Of a stretch of DNA of 51,989 bases, positions 8,659 through 16,654 are shown piece after piece. Source of the stretch: a virus. Location: IMG/VR virus record IMGVR_UViG_3300025133_000150, positions 1 through 51,989 of that record; one strand, written 5' to 3'. The position numbers were made by a program, and so were the translations under genes. The notes beneath the pieces were generated by a model. The model did no database searches and was not told the origin of the DNA. It was given only the letters and a program-made list of their open reading frames with translations. Position 1 is the first letter of the stretch; each line of letters opens with the position of its first letter.

Positions 8659-10644
8659 ATGGCCAATAGAAATACAAATCCAAGAAATCCACAACATCAA
8701 TTATTCAGAAAGTTAACTAAGCTTTTGTCTGGGCCACTGACGATGTTCCGGCAACAAAATCAACGTCATCCCCGTCGACTACATTTAGACAATTATGCTA
8801 GTAAATTCACGTCCACTAGCGGCCAAACATTCAAAAAAACAGAATATGGGCAGAAAGGTAACTTTGCAGCCAATTATATGTCTAATCAAAATCGAGCTGA
8901 TCGATATATTGATTTTGATCAAATGGAGTATATGCCTGAGATTGCTTCTGCTTTAGATATTTACGCAGATGAAATTACAACTTCGACTGAACTAACCCCA
9001 CTTCTTGACATTAAGACACACGATGAAGAAATTAAAATAGAATTAGATAATTTATATCATAATATTTTAAATATTGAATTCAATGTTTTTGGCTGGGCCC
9101 GGTCACTTTGCAAATTTGGTGATTTTTTTCTATATTTGGACATAGAGGAAAAAGAAGGAATTAAATATGCCATTGGTCTTCCTTCACAAGAAGTAGAGCG
9201 CCTGGAAGGAGAAGATGAAGATAATCCCAATTATGTTCAGTTCCAGTGGAACTCGGCCGGCCTCACATTGGAAAATTGGCAGGTTGCACATTTCAGAATT
9301 TTAGGAAATGACAAATATGCCCCATATGGAACATCAGTTTTGGAGCCGGCCCGACGCGTTTGGCGCCAGCTAACACTTTTGGAAGATGCCATGATGGCAT
9401 ATCGCATTGTAAGATCGCCTGAAAGAAGAGTTTTCTATATTGATGTTGGGAACATTCCACCGCAAGATGTTGAACAATATGTTCAGCGCGTCATGACACA
9501 GATGAAAAGAAATCAAGTAGTTAATGCCGATACGGGTCGCGTCGACCTGCGTTATAACCCGATGTCGATTGAAGAAGATTATTTCATTCCTGTAAGAGGT
9601 GGAGAATCAACAAAGGTTGAAAGTTTGCCTGGAGGTACATTTACTGGCGATATTGATGATGTTAAATATCTTAGAGATAAATTATTTAGCGCCCTCAAGA
9701 TTCCTCCTTCTTATTTGACAAATTCTGAAGGGGCGGATGAAGATAAAACAACATTGGCACAAAAAGATATTCGTTTTGCCAGAACAGTGCAGAGGCTACA
9801 ACGATCAATTGTTTCTGAATTAGAGAAAATTGGAGTGGTGCACTTGTTTACTAGAGGATATCGCGGAAAAGATCTAACATCCTTCAAAATTCGTTTGAAT
9901 AATCCTTCGAAGCTGGCACAACTTCAAGAACTCGAACATTGGCGCACTAAATTCGAAGTTGCTAGCGCAGCCACAGAAGGATTTTTTAGTAAGAGGTGGA
10001 TTGCTCAACATGTTTTCAATGTTTCAGAAGACGAAATGTCCAGAATACAAAGAGAAATGTTTTATGATAAAAAACTTGCAGCTGAACTTGAAAAATCAGC
10101 TGAAGATGTCACCGCGGGCCCCGAAGCCCTCGGGGGCCCCCTCGGCGGAGGCCTTGGCGGCGGCCTCGGCGGCGAGGAGTTTGGCGGCGAGGAGTTTGGC
10201 GCCGAGGAGTTCGGCGGTGAAGCAGAACCACTAGGCGCCGAAGAAGGCGGCGAAGGCGGCGAAGAAGGCGGCGCGGAAGAAGAGACTACACTACTTGCTG
10301 CTCCCGCCAAGCGTGACGTTGAAAAAAACACTAAAAGAAAAAATGGCAAAGTTTATACAACAACCAAAGATTCACACGGGTGGTATGAACCTCGTTTGAA
10401 TAAAGGCGGTGATCTTCGAGGAATGGGGGCCAGAAAACGCCACCTCAAGGGTCTTTGGGCAGACGAACATAAGGGCTCATCTAAAAGAAAAATATTTCCA
10501 GGTATTGAAATAAATAGATTGGCTGATGGCATTACAGAAAATATTGAATCTAATTATAAGAAAGAAGAAGAAAAACTATTTGAGGTTAAAAAAGAAATTT
10601 CTGATTTAATCACACTTTTGGAGTCAAAACAAGATGAAACTTAA
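8659..10644 (+). CDS. portal protein (gp20-like) with Gly/Glu-rich insertion
   Basis: The dodecameric head vertex through which DNA is packaged, and the attachment site of neck and terminase; 661 residues versus 524 in T4. Family hallmarks are ASALDIYADEITT near residue 97, the APYGTSVLEPARRVWRQL block, PERRVFYIDVGNIPP and PPSYLTNSEGADEDKTTLAQ. From about residue 490 to 545 there is a low-complexity Gly/Glu tract encoded by GC-rich tandem repeats, followed by a basic tail with AKRD and KRKNGKVY. The tract is probably a flexible surface loop or tail. Its end overlaps the next gene by 11 nt. Confidence 0.93.
   Translation: MANRNTNPRNPQHQLFRKLTKLLSGPLTMFRQQNQRHPRRLHLDNYASKFTSTSGQTFKKTEYGQKGNFAANYMSNQNRADRYIDFDQMEYMPEIASALDIYADEITTSTELTPLLDIKTHDEEIKIELDNLYHNILNIEFNVFGWARSLCKFGDFFLYLDIEEKEGIKYAIGLPSQEVERLEGEDEDNPNYVQFQWNSAGLTLENWQVAHFRILGNDKYAPYGTSVLEPARRVWRQLTLLEDAMMAYRIVRSPERRVFYIDVGNIPPQDVEQYVQRVMTQMKRNQVVNADTGRVDLRYNPMSIEEDYFIPVRGGESTKVESLPGGTFTGDIDDVKYLRDKLFSALKIPPSYLTNSEGADEDKTTLAQKDIRFARTVQRLQRSIVSELEKIGVVHLFTRGYRGKDLTSFKIRLNNPSKLAQLQELEHWRTKFEVASAATEGFFSKRWIAQHVFNVSEDEMSRIQREMFYDKKLAAELEKSAEDVTAGPEALGGPLGGGLGGGLGGEEFGGEEFGAEEFGGEAEPLGAEEGGEGGEEGGAEEETTLLAAPAKRDVEKNTKRKNGKVYTTTKDSHGWYEPRLNKGGDLRGMGARKRHLKGLWADEHKGSSKRKIFPGIEINRLADGITENIESNYKKEEEKLFEVKKEISDLITLLESKQDET
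10171..10215 (+). repeat. three tandem 15-bp units inside the portal gene
   Basis: Three in-frame units of GGCGAGGAGTTTGGC (the third with two changes) encode GEEFG, GEEFG and AEEFG. They sit in a GC-rich Gly/Glu tract spanning about 10130-10285 within otherwise AT-rich coding sequence. Replication slippage could vary its length. Confidence 0.9.
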
Positions 10645-11455
10645 ACATAATAAAAAAAGAAATACCGCTTTTTTGTTTGAGAGCTTGGTGCGTGAATTAA
10701 CTAAAACAAGCTTGAAGGGCCATGAGTCTCGAAAGAAGAAAGTTTTTAGTTTAATAAAGGAGTTTTTTAATAAAAAGACAGTACTATATTCAGAATTACA
10801 ATTATATAAAGCTCTTTGCCAAAAAACAGAAACGGATATTGGAAATGCCCAAAAAGTATTACAAGAAGCAAAAGAGCGGCATGCCGCCCTGGACAAGAAA
10901 AAGATATTTAATCGCCAAACACAATTAATTAAAAAAATTAATGAAACACTGGGCAAAGATATGTTTGAGAATTTTATACCAAATTATAAAGATTTGGCAA
11001 CAATTTATCAAGTCTTGTACAAAAACATCGATGTTAAAAAACAGGTTACCCTGGAAGAACAAATTGTGAAAAAACTTCACATGACAGCCAATGATACCAA
11101 GAAGCCGGCTCACGAGCCAATTAGTAAATTAGCATTCAAAAATTTCTTTAATAAATTTAACGATACGTATGGAAACAATTTGTTAAAAGAACAAAAGGAA
11201 TTAATTCATTATTATGTTACATCTTTTGAAAGAGATGAGTTAGAATTTAAAATATATTTAAATGAAGAACTTGGAAGACTGAAAGAGACACTAACTCACG
11301 CATCAAAAACAGATACAAATGAATTAATTGTTGAAAAAAGAGAACAAATATTGAAAATTTTAGATTCTTTTAAAGAAAAAGAGATCGATAGCAATATTTT
11401 AGAAAAAGTTTTGAAAATACAACAAGTGGCACAAGAGATTACAAATGGCAATTAA
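10634..11455 (+). CDS. helical basic protein of unknown function (head region)
   Basis: A 273-residue Lys-rich, largely alpha-helical protein beginning MKLKHNKKRNTAFLFESLV. It overlaps the portal gene by 11 nt and the next gene by 11 nt, so it is likely co-translated with head proteins. The position between portal and protease corresponds to the gp67/gp68 region of T4, but no recognisable sequence of those core proteins is seen. A head-core or assembly role is inferred from place and helix-rich composition. Confidence 0.65.
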   Translation: MKLKHNKKRNTAFLFESLVRELTKTSLKGHESRKKKVFSLIKEFFNKKTVLYSELQLYKALCQKTETDIGNAQKVLQEAKERHAALDKKKIFNRQTQLIKKINETLGKDMFENFIPNYKDLATIYQVLYKNIDVKKQVTLEEQIVKKLHMTANDTKKPAHEPISKLAFKNFFNKFNDTYGNNLLKEQKELIHYYVTSFERDELEFKIYLNEELGRLKETLTHASKTDTNELIVEKREQILKILDSFKEKEIDSNILEKVLKIQQVAQEITNGN

Positions 11456-12014
11456 CATTAAAATAGGCGAAAAAGAGCCACCTATCAAAATTATAGTTAA
11501 GAAAAACAAGGTGGAAGAAACTATTCAACTTAAAGCTCGTAAAAGCCTGAATGGTGATATTTTGATTTACGATCACAATGATATTGATATCGTCTTGTTA
11601 CTTGAGAAGAAAAAAGTTTTAACTTTTGCAAAAGAATATTACGGCGATCATGTTTATGAAGCTCAAAATAGATTATTTAGATTTTTGTTAAAGCGCGGAA
11701 TAATTGAATATAACTCTGTCCAGGGAGGAAACATGTTTAGCTCCATGGAAGCCAAAATACAAGAATCTACAATGTATAATGAAGTTCAACATACACTTTT
11801 AGCCGTATCCAGATTTCTAGAGAAAGAACGTCCGCTGATGGAATTCGAGCGCGCCTTCGATCGACAAGAGGAAGATCGCTTGAATGAGCCCCCACCAGGC
11901 GAATACACAGAATTTGACCCTGGCAAGTATCATCACGAACGCAAGGGCTCTATTAATACCGGTCAGATGCCGTATGGTATGAGTACTGCAACGGTATACC
12001 GATTAGAGGAATAA
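11445..12014 (+). CDS. hypothetical protein, head region
   Basis: A 189-residue soluble protein with a beta-rich N-terminal half (KIGEKEPPIKIIVKKNKVE) and a helical middle, then a Pro/Gly/His-rich acidic tail (EPPPGEYTEFDPGKYHHE). It overlaps its upstream neighbour by 11 nt and shares one base with the start of the next gene. I do not recognise a family. It travels with the portal and protease genes, so an accessory head role is likely. Confidence 0.62.
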   Translation: MAINIKIGEKEPPIKIIVKKNKVEETIQLKARKSLNGDILIYDHNDIDIVLLLEKKKVLTFAKEYYGDHVYEAQNRLFRFLLKRGIIEYNSVQGGNMFSSMEAKIQESTMYNEVQHTLLAVSRFLEKERPLMEFERAFDRQEEDRLNEPPPGEYTEFDPGKYHHERKGSINTGQMPYGMSTATVYRLEE

Positions 12015-12328
12015 TGGAAACTTTACATTTTATTCTTTGTTCATACGGAATGACTTTTCTTTTGGTATATGGTTCGATTTTTAGTTTTATTAGACCCACC
12101 AAAGGAAAGCTGGGAGAATTATTTCATTGTCCACTGTGCCTAGGCTTTTGGGTTGGGATATTTTTATGGGCAATCAATAATAAAACTGAACTATTTAGTT
12201 TTGATGATAGTTTATTTACAGCATTTTTATGCGGCTGTATTTCAGCCGGGACTTCATACTTTTTTAGTATGCTGTTGAAAGACTTTGGATTAAATTTAAA
12301 CGTGAGGCTAGAAAATGAGAAAACGTAA
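12014..12328 (+). CDS. small membrane protein with CPLCLGFWVG motif
   Basis: A 104-residue protein with three hydrophobic segments: about residues 5-24, 38-54 and 69-88. The motif HCPLCLGFWVG is characteristic of a family of small phage and bacterial membrane proteins (DUF1360-like; the assignment is from memory of the motif). It would sit in the host inner membrane. Why it lies between head genes is unclear; anchoring of early prohead assembly at the membrane is one speculation. It starts on the last base of the previous gene. Confidence 0.68.
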   Translation: METLHFILCSYGMTFLLVYGSIFSFIRPTKGKLGELFHCPLCLGFWVGIFLWAINNKTELFSFDDSLFTAFLCGCISAGTSYFFSMLLKDFGLNLNVRLENEKT

Positions 12329-12398
12329 CATTCCAGAAACTAGAAGATGCTGTAGCGGAAGCTATATCGTGCGAGGGCGAGCCTCGCTTTTATTCTAA
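12315..12398 (+). CDS. possible 27-residue ORF overlapping a terminator
   Basis: An open frame of 27 codons (MRKRNIPETRRCCSGSY...) begins inside the end of the membrane-protein gene. The ribosome binding site is weak and the 3' part is the terminator hairpin itself, so it may not be a gene. It is listed only because it directly precedes another very small ORF with a good ribosome binding site. Confidence 0.2.
   Translation: MRKRNIPETRRCCSGSYIVRGRASLLF
12371..12394 (+). terminator. rho-independent terminator candidate
   Basis: Perfect 6-bp GC-rich stem GCGAGG / CCTCGC with a 5-nt loop (GCGAG), followed by TTTTATT. It separates the portal-side genes from the protease-side genes and may attenuate transcription between them. 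Confidence 0.6.
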
Positions 12399-12412
12399 AA
12401 GGAGAATTTAAA

Positions 12413-12535
12413 ATGGCTGATGAGAAAAATGACAAAAATAAAGGACATGGTCCTGGCAAAATAGTGAAACCCGGGGCTAACGTTGCGCCAAAAAGCTGGT
12501 GGCTCGGAACCGGTGTTAAAAAAGCCAAAAAATAG
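12413..12535 (+). CDS. 40-residue basic protein, hypothetical
   Basis: A short ORF of 40 codons, MADEKNDKNKGHGPGKIVKP..., ending in GVKKAKK. A strong ribosome binding site AAGGAG lies 8 nt before the ATG and the stop is 4 nt before the start of the protease gene, so it looks translated and coupled to it. The Lys/Gly/Pro-rich composition with a WW pair suggests a small packaged or DNA-contacting protein, but there is no recognised family. Confidence 0.5.
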   Translation: MADEKNDKNKGHGPGKIVKPGANVAPKSWWLGTGVKKAKK

Positions 12536-12539
12536 TTAA

Positions 12540-13184
12540 ATGACAAAACAACTTTTGCAAGAATACTTCGAACTTTGTCCCGATGGACAATGTGCTATCG
12601 ATATCTTAACAGAATCAGAACGAAAGCGCGTTGTTAATGAGGGAGCGGTGTATCTTGTGGGAGTGTGTCAAAAAGCTGGTACAAAAAATGGCAATGGCAG
12701 AGTATATCAAAAGCCAACTTTAGCAAGAGAAGTGCAGGCTTATCAAAAAGCAATCAAAGAGAGGCGTTCTTTGGGAGAATTGGATCATCCGGACGATAGT
12801 GTTATTAATCTTAAAAACGCGTCACATCTTATAGTAAAAATGTGGTGGGACGGTGATAATGTGATGGGAAAAATTGAAGTTCTTGGCACACCTTCTGGTC
12901 GCATTCTTAAAGATTTGATCAAAGCTGGCGTAAAACTCGGTATTTCTTCTAGAGGCCTCGGCACTGTAAAAGAAGCACAAGGTCACACGATGGTTGAAGA
13001 TGATTTCCAGTTGATTTGTTTCGATATTGTTTCAGAGCCTTCAACACCAGGCGCTTACCTAGATGTAAAAGCTAGCGTCTCTGTATCAACTCCACAAATG
13101 GATGTGGGTATCAACACTTATTTAAATGAGAATAAAGAGAAGTCAAATTTGGATAATCTTATTCAAGATATTTTGAGGGATTAA
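12540..13184 (+). CDS. prohead core protease (gp21-like)
   Basis: A serine protease that matures the prohead by cutting scaffold, capsid and internal proteins, 214 residues (T4 gp21: 212). Catalytic-site motifs are LGELDHP (H83) and GISSRGLG (S136/S137). The herpes-protease-like fold of this family is consistent with the downstream block FDIVSEPSTPGA. In T4 the enzyme cuts after (Ile/Leu)-x-Glu; such sites occur near the N-termini of several following gene products. It starts 4 nt after the preceding small ORF and is followed by the next gene after 1 nt. Confidence 0.93.
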   Translation: MTKQLLQEYFELCPDGQCAIDILTESERKRVVNEGAVYLVGVCQKAGTKNGNGRVYQKPTLAREVQAYQKAIKERRSLGELDHPDDSVINLKNASHLIVKMWWDGDNVMGKIEVLGTPSGRILKDLIKAGVKLGISSRGLGTVKEAQGHTMVEDDFQLICFDIVSEPSTPGAYLDVKASVSVSTPQMDVGINTYLNENKEKSNLDNLIQDILRD

Positions 13185-13185
13185 G

Positions 13186-13485
13186 ATGAACATCAAAGAA
13201 CTTAGAAAATTAATTAAAGAACAAGTCAAAGAACAAGAAAAAAAATCTATTCTTTTGGAAACTCCGGAAACCAGAAAAAAGAAAGTTGTTAAGGAAAGTC
13301 ACCGAGATTACGAGCCGCCATGGTATCCGAGCCCGTGCGCGGAGAAAGTAGGTAATATGGACAAGGACGAATTCGCCGACCTCCGCAGGGAAGCCGAGGC
13401 AGCCGGCGCCATCGATCCCCACGACGATGGGACGAACAAGAGGAGTTCCCTCTATGTATATATGAGAGAAAAAGGCCTTTGTTAG
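13186..13485 (+). CDS. small protein with capsid-targeting-like N-terminus
   Basis: A 99-residue protein. The amphipathic basic N-terminus MNIKELRKLIKEQVKEQ contains I-K-E, the type of site cut by T4 gp21 protease. The C-terminal half is charged and encoded by distinctly GC-rich DNA (PPWYPSPCAEKVGNMDKDEF...), unlike the AT-rich first half. It directly follows the protease gene. By analogy with T4 internal proteins it could be packaged in the head and trimmed there; this is inference. Confidence 0.55.
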   Translation: MNIKELRKLIKEQVKEQEKKSILLETPETRKKKVVKESHRDYEPPWYPSPCAEKVGNMDKDEFADLRREAEAAGAIDPHDDGTNKRSSLYVYMREKGLC

Positions 13486-13567
13486 CGCCGCGGCGCCTGT
13501 ATAGAGAATAACATGAAAAAAGAGCAGAAAATTAATAATATCATTGATATTTTAAAAGGATAAATAA

Positions 13568-14086
13568 GTGAAACTATTGCTTGAAAATTGGCGAAAGTAT
13601 ATAAATGAAGGAAGTGAAAGGATTTTCGGAAGAGATAAAAACCCGTCCGACGAAGAAATTATAGCCATGGGCGGATTTCCGACATTTAAACTACCAGACC
13701 CAATACAATTTAAAATAGGCAAGAAAGGTCAAAGAATAGAACCTTCTTTGGAAAAACCAAAAGAAGGTTTTGATATTGTTGTTGATGATGGTTATTTTAT
13801 TCTTGGCCCTGGACCAAAAAAAGGTGAGTATTGGCAAACACCCCCTCACGAAATACACAAAAAATATATTATTGATATGGACAAAATGGTGGCGATCCCT
13901 CGATCCGAAGACAGATATGCAGTACAGATGGAGGATCCTTTTACTTGGGCTCCTACCTGGGGTAAAGGGAATACTTATACAAACAAAGCAGACGATTTTT
14001 TGGTTAGATATGGTGACAATGATTATGGCGGGATCGATTATGAAACGTTTTTAGATACTTACGATACCAGCAGGGCGCCAAAATAG
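13568..14086 (+). CDS. putative internal head protein with gp21-type cleavage site
   Basis: A 172-residue protein starting at GTG, 7 nt after AAAAGGA. Its N-terminus MKLLLENWRKYINEGSE resembles T4 capsid-targeting sequences (MKTYQEFIxEA) in having MK, a Glu around position 6 and an I-x-E site about 14 residues in. The remainder is acidic and Pro/Asp/Tyr-rich with mixed fold and no enzyme motif. A 16-codon open stretch (13513-13563) with no clear support lies just upstream. Packaging into the head is inferred. Confidence 0.58.
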   Translation: MKLLLENWRKYINEGSERIFGRDKNPSDEEIIAMGGFPTFKLPDPIQFKIGKKGQRIEPSLEKPKEGFDIVVDDGYFILGPGPKKGEYWQTPPHEIHKKYIIDMDKMVAIPRSEDRYAVQMEDPFTWAPTWGKGNTYTNKADDFLVRYGDNDYGGIDYETFLDTYDTSRAPK

Positions 14087-14098
14087 GAATTTAATACT

Positions 14099-14500
14099 AT
14101 GAAAAAAAATGAATTAAAAAAAATATTGAAACCCCTTATTAAGGAGTGCATAAAAGAATGCATTTTTGAAGAGGGCGTACTATCTGGAATTATTACAGAA
14201 GTTGCGAAAGGAATGGCCGGCCAGCGAATTGTTGCCGAGAGTGTGGTCGCGACCAAAAATACTCCTGATTCCGAGAAGATGCATGCTACTGCCATGGCCC
14301 TTGAAGAACAAAGGCAAGAAAGAATTAAAAAATTAAACGAATCTGTGTCTCTTGAGAACAATATTTTTGAGGGAACACAAGAAATAATTCCGGAAGGAAA
14401 CAATCATAGCCCATTAGCAGGCACAGCTCCTGGGGATTCAGGGGTCGACATTACGGGAATCGTAAGCCTAGCCAACGGAAAATGGAAACATTTAGTATAA
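14099..14500 (+). CDS. putative internal head protein, Lys/Glu-rich N-terminus
   Basis: A 133-residue protein beginning MKKNELKKILKPLIKECIKE, an amphipathic helix with I-K-E and I-F-E sites typical of gp21 protease substrates, followed by EEGVLSGIITEVAKGM. The middle is a charged helix; the C-terminus is Gly/Ser-rich and ends VSLANGKWKHLV. It is the third consecutive gene behind the protease with this kind of N-terminus. No catalytic motif is visible. Confidence 0.58.
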   Translation: MKKNELKKILKPLIKECIKECIFEEGVLSGIITEVAKGMAGQRIVAESVVATKNTPDSEKMHATAMALEEQRQERIKKLNESVSLENNIFEGTQEIIPEGNNHSPLAGTAPGDSGVDITGIVSLANGKWKHLV

Positions 14501-14510
14501 AGGATAAAAC

Positions 14511-14744
14511 ATGACTAAGAAAGGCGTTAACGTTAGTGTGGATTTGAGACAGGTTAAAGGGGATCCTTATCGTCTAATCAAAAGATTTATGAAAAAAGTT
14601 AAAAAAGAACGCATACTTGAAGACTATTTATCTAGAAGATTTTACGAAAAACCATCCGTAAAAAGAAGAAAAGAAAAAGCAAAAAAACTGCGCAACGCGA
14701 GAAAGGCCGATGCAGAAAGAAATAAGAAACTAAATATAAGGTAG
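14511..14744 (+). CDS. rpsU: ribosomal protein bS21 homologue
   Basis: A 77-residue, strongly basic protein matching bacterial bS21 over most of its length: VDLRQVKGDPYRLIKRFMKK corresponds to the first bS21 helix and RRFYEKPSVKRRKEKAKKL to the diagnostic RREFYEKPxxxRxRKxA block, followed by a basic tail. bS21 sits on the 30S platform near the anti-Shine-Dalgarno helix and influences mRNA selection, so a phage copy could tune host ribosomes toward phage messages. It is embedded in the head-gene cluster between putative internal proteins and a structural protein, which implies late expression. Phage bS21 genes are known from aquatic phages. bS21 assignment is firm; the regulatory purpose is inferred. 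Confidence 0.85.
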   Translation: MTKKGVNVSVDLRQVKGDPYRLIKRFMKKVKKERILEDYLSRRFYEKPSVKRRKEKAKKLRNARKADAERNKKLNIR

Positions 14745-14753
14745 GAGAATAAA

Positions 14754-15191
14754 ATGGCACAATTTAGCTCATCCGCAGGATCTGCAATACGAGCCGGCAC
14801 AGTCGGTGTTGGACTAAGAAACGTTGGTTCGTATCAGGTAGCTGGTCATCCTTATATTACTGGATCGGCCTTGACTGCCGGACAGGAAAAAAAGATAGTT
14901 TTTCCTTATGTAACAAAAAAAATTACAATTATTGCTTCGGGATCTCAGACTGGCGGAACAACTGGCGGCCTGAGAGTACATTTTGTTGCAACAGGATCCG
15001 GAAATGTTGTTGGCGGCAAACATTACCTCCAATTTGACAGTCACGAGGATTCCATGGACTTAGATGTTAAGTGTAAAGAGATATATGTTTCTAGCCCTGG
15101 TGGCGCCGGAGCTTTTTTTCTGTATGCTTCGCTGACAGGTATACCGACTGGCAGAATGTACGCCCTTACGGGCTCTGGTATATCAGACTAG
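14754..15191 (+). CDS. virion structural protein (decoration/fibre-like)
   Basis: A 145-residue beta-rich protein, Gly/Ser/Thr-rich with few charges: GLRNVGSYQVAGHPYITGS near the start, then KKIVFPYVTKKITIIASGS and a C-terminal YASLTGIPTGRMYALTGSG. It has a good upstream AGGAG. Composition and place among head genes suggest a capsid surface or head-fibre protein. No enzymatic feature is seen. It precedes the two-gene module related to 4.5-6.0 kb. Confidence 0.6.
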   Translation: MAQFSSSAGSAIRAGTVGVGLRNVGSYQVAGHPYITGSALTAGQEKKIVFPYVTKKITIIASGSQTGGTTGGLRVHFVATGSGNVVGGKHYLQFDSHEDSMDLDVKCKEIYVSSPGGAGAFFLYASLTGIPTGRMYALTGSGISD

Positions 15192-15201
15192 GAGACCAAT
15201 A

Positions 15202-15786
15202 ATGGGATTTAAAGGCGGAACAGACAATTTAACAGATCTTGAAGTAGATGGCGGAACTTTATCTGTTGATGCAGCGGGAGACAGAGTTGGTATAAATACA
15301 ACTGTTCCTAAAGTTTCCTTGGATGTGCATTACACAGGTTCAGGCAATCCTATTAATTTAAGTAGCGCCGGCGGCGGCGAAATTATTTATTTCGGTACCG
15401 GGTCAACGTCGCCTGGATTGATACATTATCTTAATACAGATGGTGGCTGGGATTTAGCAAATGCATACGCCACTGGTTCCTTGGGGTTCGCCGGCGCAGG
15501 AAATGCATCTCTCCTGGGCATCGCCTTCGGAACATCTGCAACGGGCAGCGGTATGCTCGTGCGCGGCTATGCAGACACCGGCGCGATCGCATCTGCATGG
15601 GTAACCGGCTCAGTGGTATATATATATTCCGGATCCGCCGGCGGCGAAGGTGTAGGATATTCGGGTTTGTACACAACTGCAGCACCTTCGGGCTCAGATG
15701 CCTATGTCAGAGTTATAGGATATTGCACAACCAAACCAAATGTAATATATTTCAATCCAGATCCAACCTGGGTTGAAATTTCTTAG
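15202..15786 (+). CDS. virion structural protein, module A copy 2 (fibre-like)
   Basis: A 194-residue paralogue of the protein at 4488-5267. The N-terminus (DAAGDRVGINTTVPKVSLDV) is the GIxTTxPxxxLDV pattern common at the N-termini of phage fibre and head-fibre proteins. The C-terminal end YVRVIGYCTTKPNVIYFNP followed by TWVEIS parallels VRVVGH...LIYFNP...WVQVS in copy 1. It is 65 residues shorter than copy 1, mostly in the N-terminal half. The following gene is module B copy 2. Confidence 0.6.
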   Translation: MGFKGGTDNLTDLEVDGGTLSVDAAGDRVGINTTVPKVSLDVHYTGSGNPINLSSAGGGEIIYFGTGSTSPGLIHYLNTDGGWDLANAYATGSLGFAGAGNASLLGIAFGTSATGSGMLVRGYADTGAIASAWVTGSVVYIYSGSAGGEGVGYSGLYTTAAPSGSDAYVRVIGYCTTKPNVIYFNPDPTWVEIS

Positions 15787-15801
15787 GAGGTATAGTCTGC
15801 A

Positions 15802-16581
15802 ATGCCAACGATAGTCGCAGCAACAACGGATACTCAGATAATGTCCTATGGTGTGGGAGCTGGCGGCAATGGATGGGATGAGGCAAGGCAGCAAGACGGT
15901 AATAGCGCTGTCTCCACTACTGCAGTGGCCACATATGGCGCCCACAACGTGTTATACGCAAAGCACCAAACTGGTAATAAATATTATATATATAGATCTT
16001 TTTTCGCCTTTGATGTAAGTAGCATTTCTGTGGCCCCCGCCTCAGCCACTTTTAAATTATTTGCCCCGGGAGGTATTTCAACATCTCCTGATGCTATAAT
16101 TGTTAAAGCTGCAGCGGATGCAACAATAAATTTATCTGATAACGGTGTTACTGGTGATTTCAAAAAATTACATGGCTGGGTCGACGATGAAACCATGGTT
16201 GGCCGTGTTACTGCTTACTCTTCTATAGTGTCTCCCGGCTTCAGCAGTGCCGGCGCATACAATGACTTCACACTTAATGCAGCTGCCTTGGCAGATATAG
16301 CTTCTCTTGGTGTTTTTAAAATAGCCGTTATCGAGGCCGAATATGATTATACTAATACCCCATATGATGGGACTCCTACGTGGACTAAACAGATGTATGG
16401 TTATTTTTCATCCGGAGGCGACGCCGCGAAGGTGCCTTACATCGATTACGTAGCAGGAGCTTCTGGCTGGGGCGGCACATCATCCGGCAAGGGCAAGAAA
16501 CTTGGCGGAACAGCGTCCGGCGATGCTAAGAAATTTGTAGGCGTTGCAACCGGAAATACAGGAAAAATCTTAGGTGTCTGA
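15802..16581 (+). CDS. virion structural protein, module B copy 2
   Basis: A 259-residue paralogue of the protein at 5267-6046, the same length, with shared PTIVAATTD, RSFFAFDVSS, DAIIVKAAA, LHGW, TLNAAALADI and VFKIAVIEAEYDY. The C-terminus has three short tandem repeats of about 11 residues (GTSSGKGKKLG, GTASGDAKKFVG, VATGNTGKILGV) that differ from the copy 1 tail in sequence but follow the same design. AGGAGG at the previous stop provides the ribosome binding site. Probably an exposed virion protein. Confidence 0.62.
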   Translation: MPTIVAATTDTQIMSYGVGAGGNGWDEARQQDGNSAVSTTAVATYGAHNVLYAKHQTGNKYYIYRSFFAFDVSSISVAPASATFKLFAPGGISTSPDAIIVKAAADATINLSDNGVTGDFKKLHGWVDDETMVGRVTAYSSIVSPGFSSAGAYNDFTLNAAALADIASLGVFKIAVIEAEYDYTNTPYDGTPTWTKQMYGYFSSGGDAAKVPYIDYVAGASGWGGTSSGKGKKLGGTASGDAKKFVGVATGNTGKILGV

Positions 16582-16588
16582 GCATAAA

Positions 16589-16612
16589 TTAAAAATAATT
16601 TCAAGCTTAACA
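16589..16612 (+). repeat. 3' flank element TTAAAAA-N7-AAGCTTAACA, copy 2
   Basis: Identical words and spacing to the element behind module B copy 1 (6047-6070), 7 nt after the stop codon here. A third AAGCTTAA word occurs at 16674-16681 just before the scaffold gene ribosome binding site. Confidence 0.55.
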
Positions 16613-16654
16613 TATCTTATAGAAATGCACTTTTGTCATTTAATGGATATATAT

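Noticed and set aside
13485-13496. Perfect 12-nt palindrome GCGCCGCGGCGC after a small gene
   Set aside because: Could fold only with a 4-bp stem and 4-nt loop and has no T-run, so it is not called a terminator; noted as part of the GC-rich island.
13513-13563. 16-codon ORF MKKEQKINN... before the putative internal protein
   Set aside because: Too short and without a strong ribosome binding site; it more likely belongs to the leader of the next gene.
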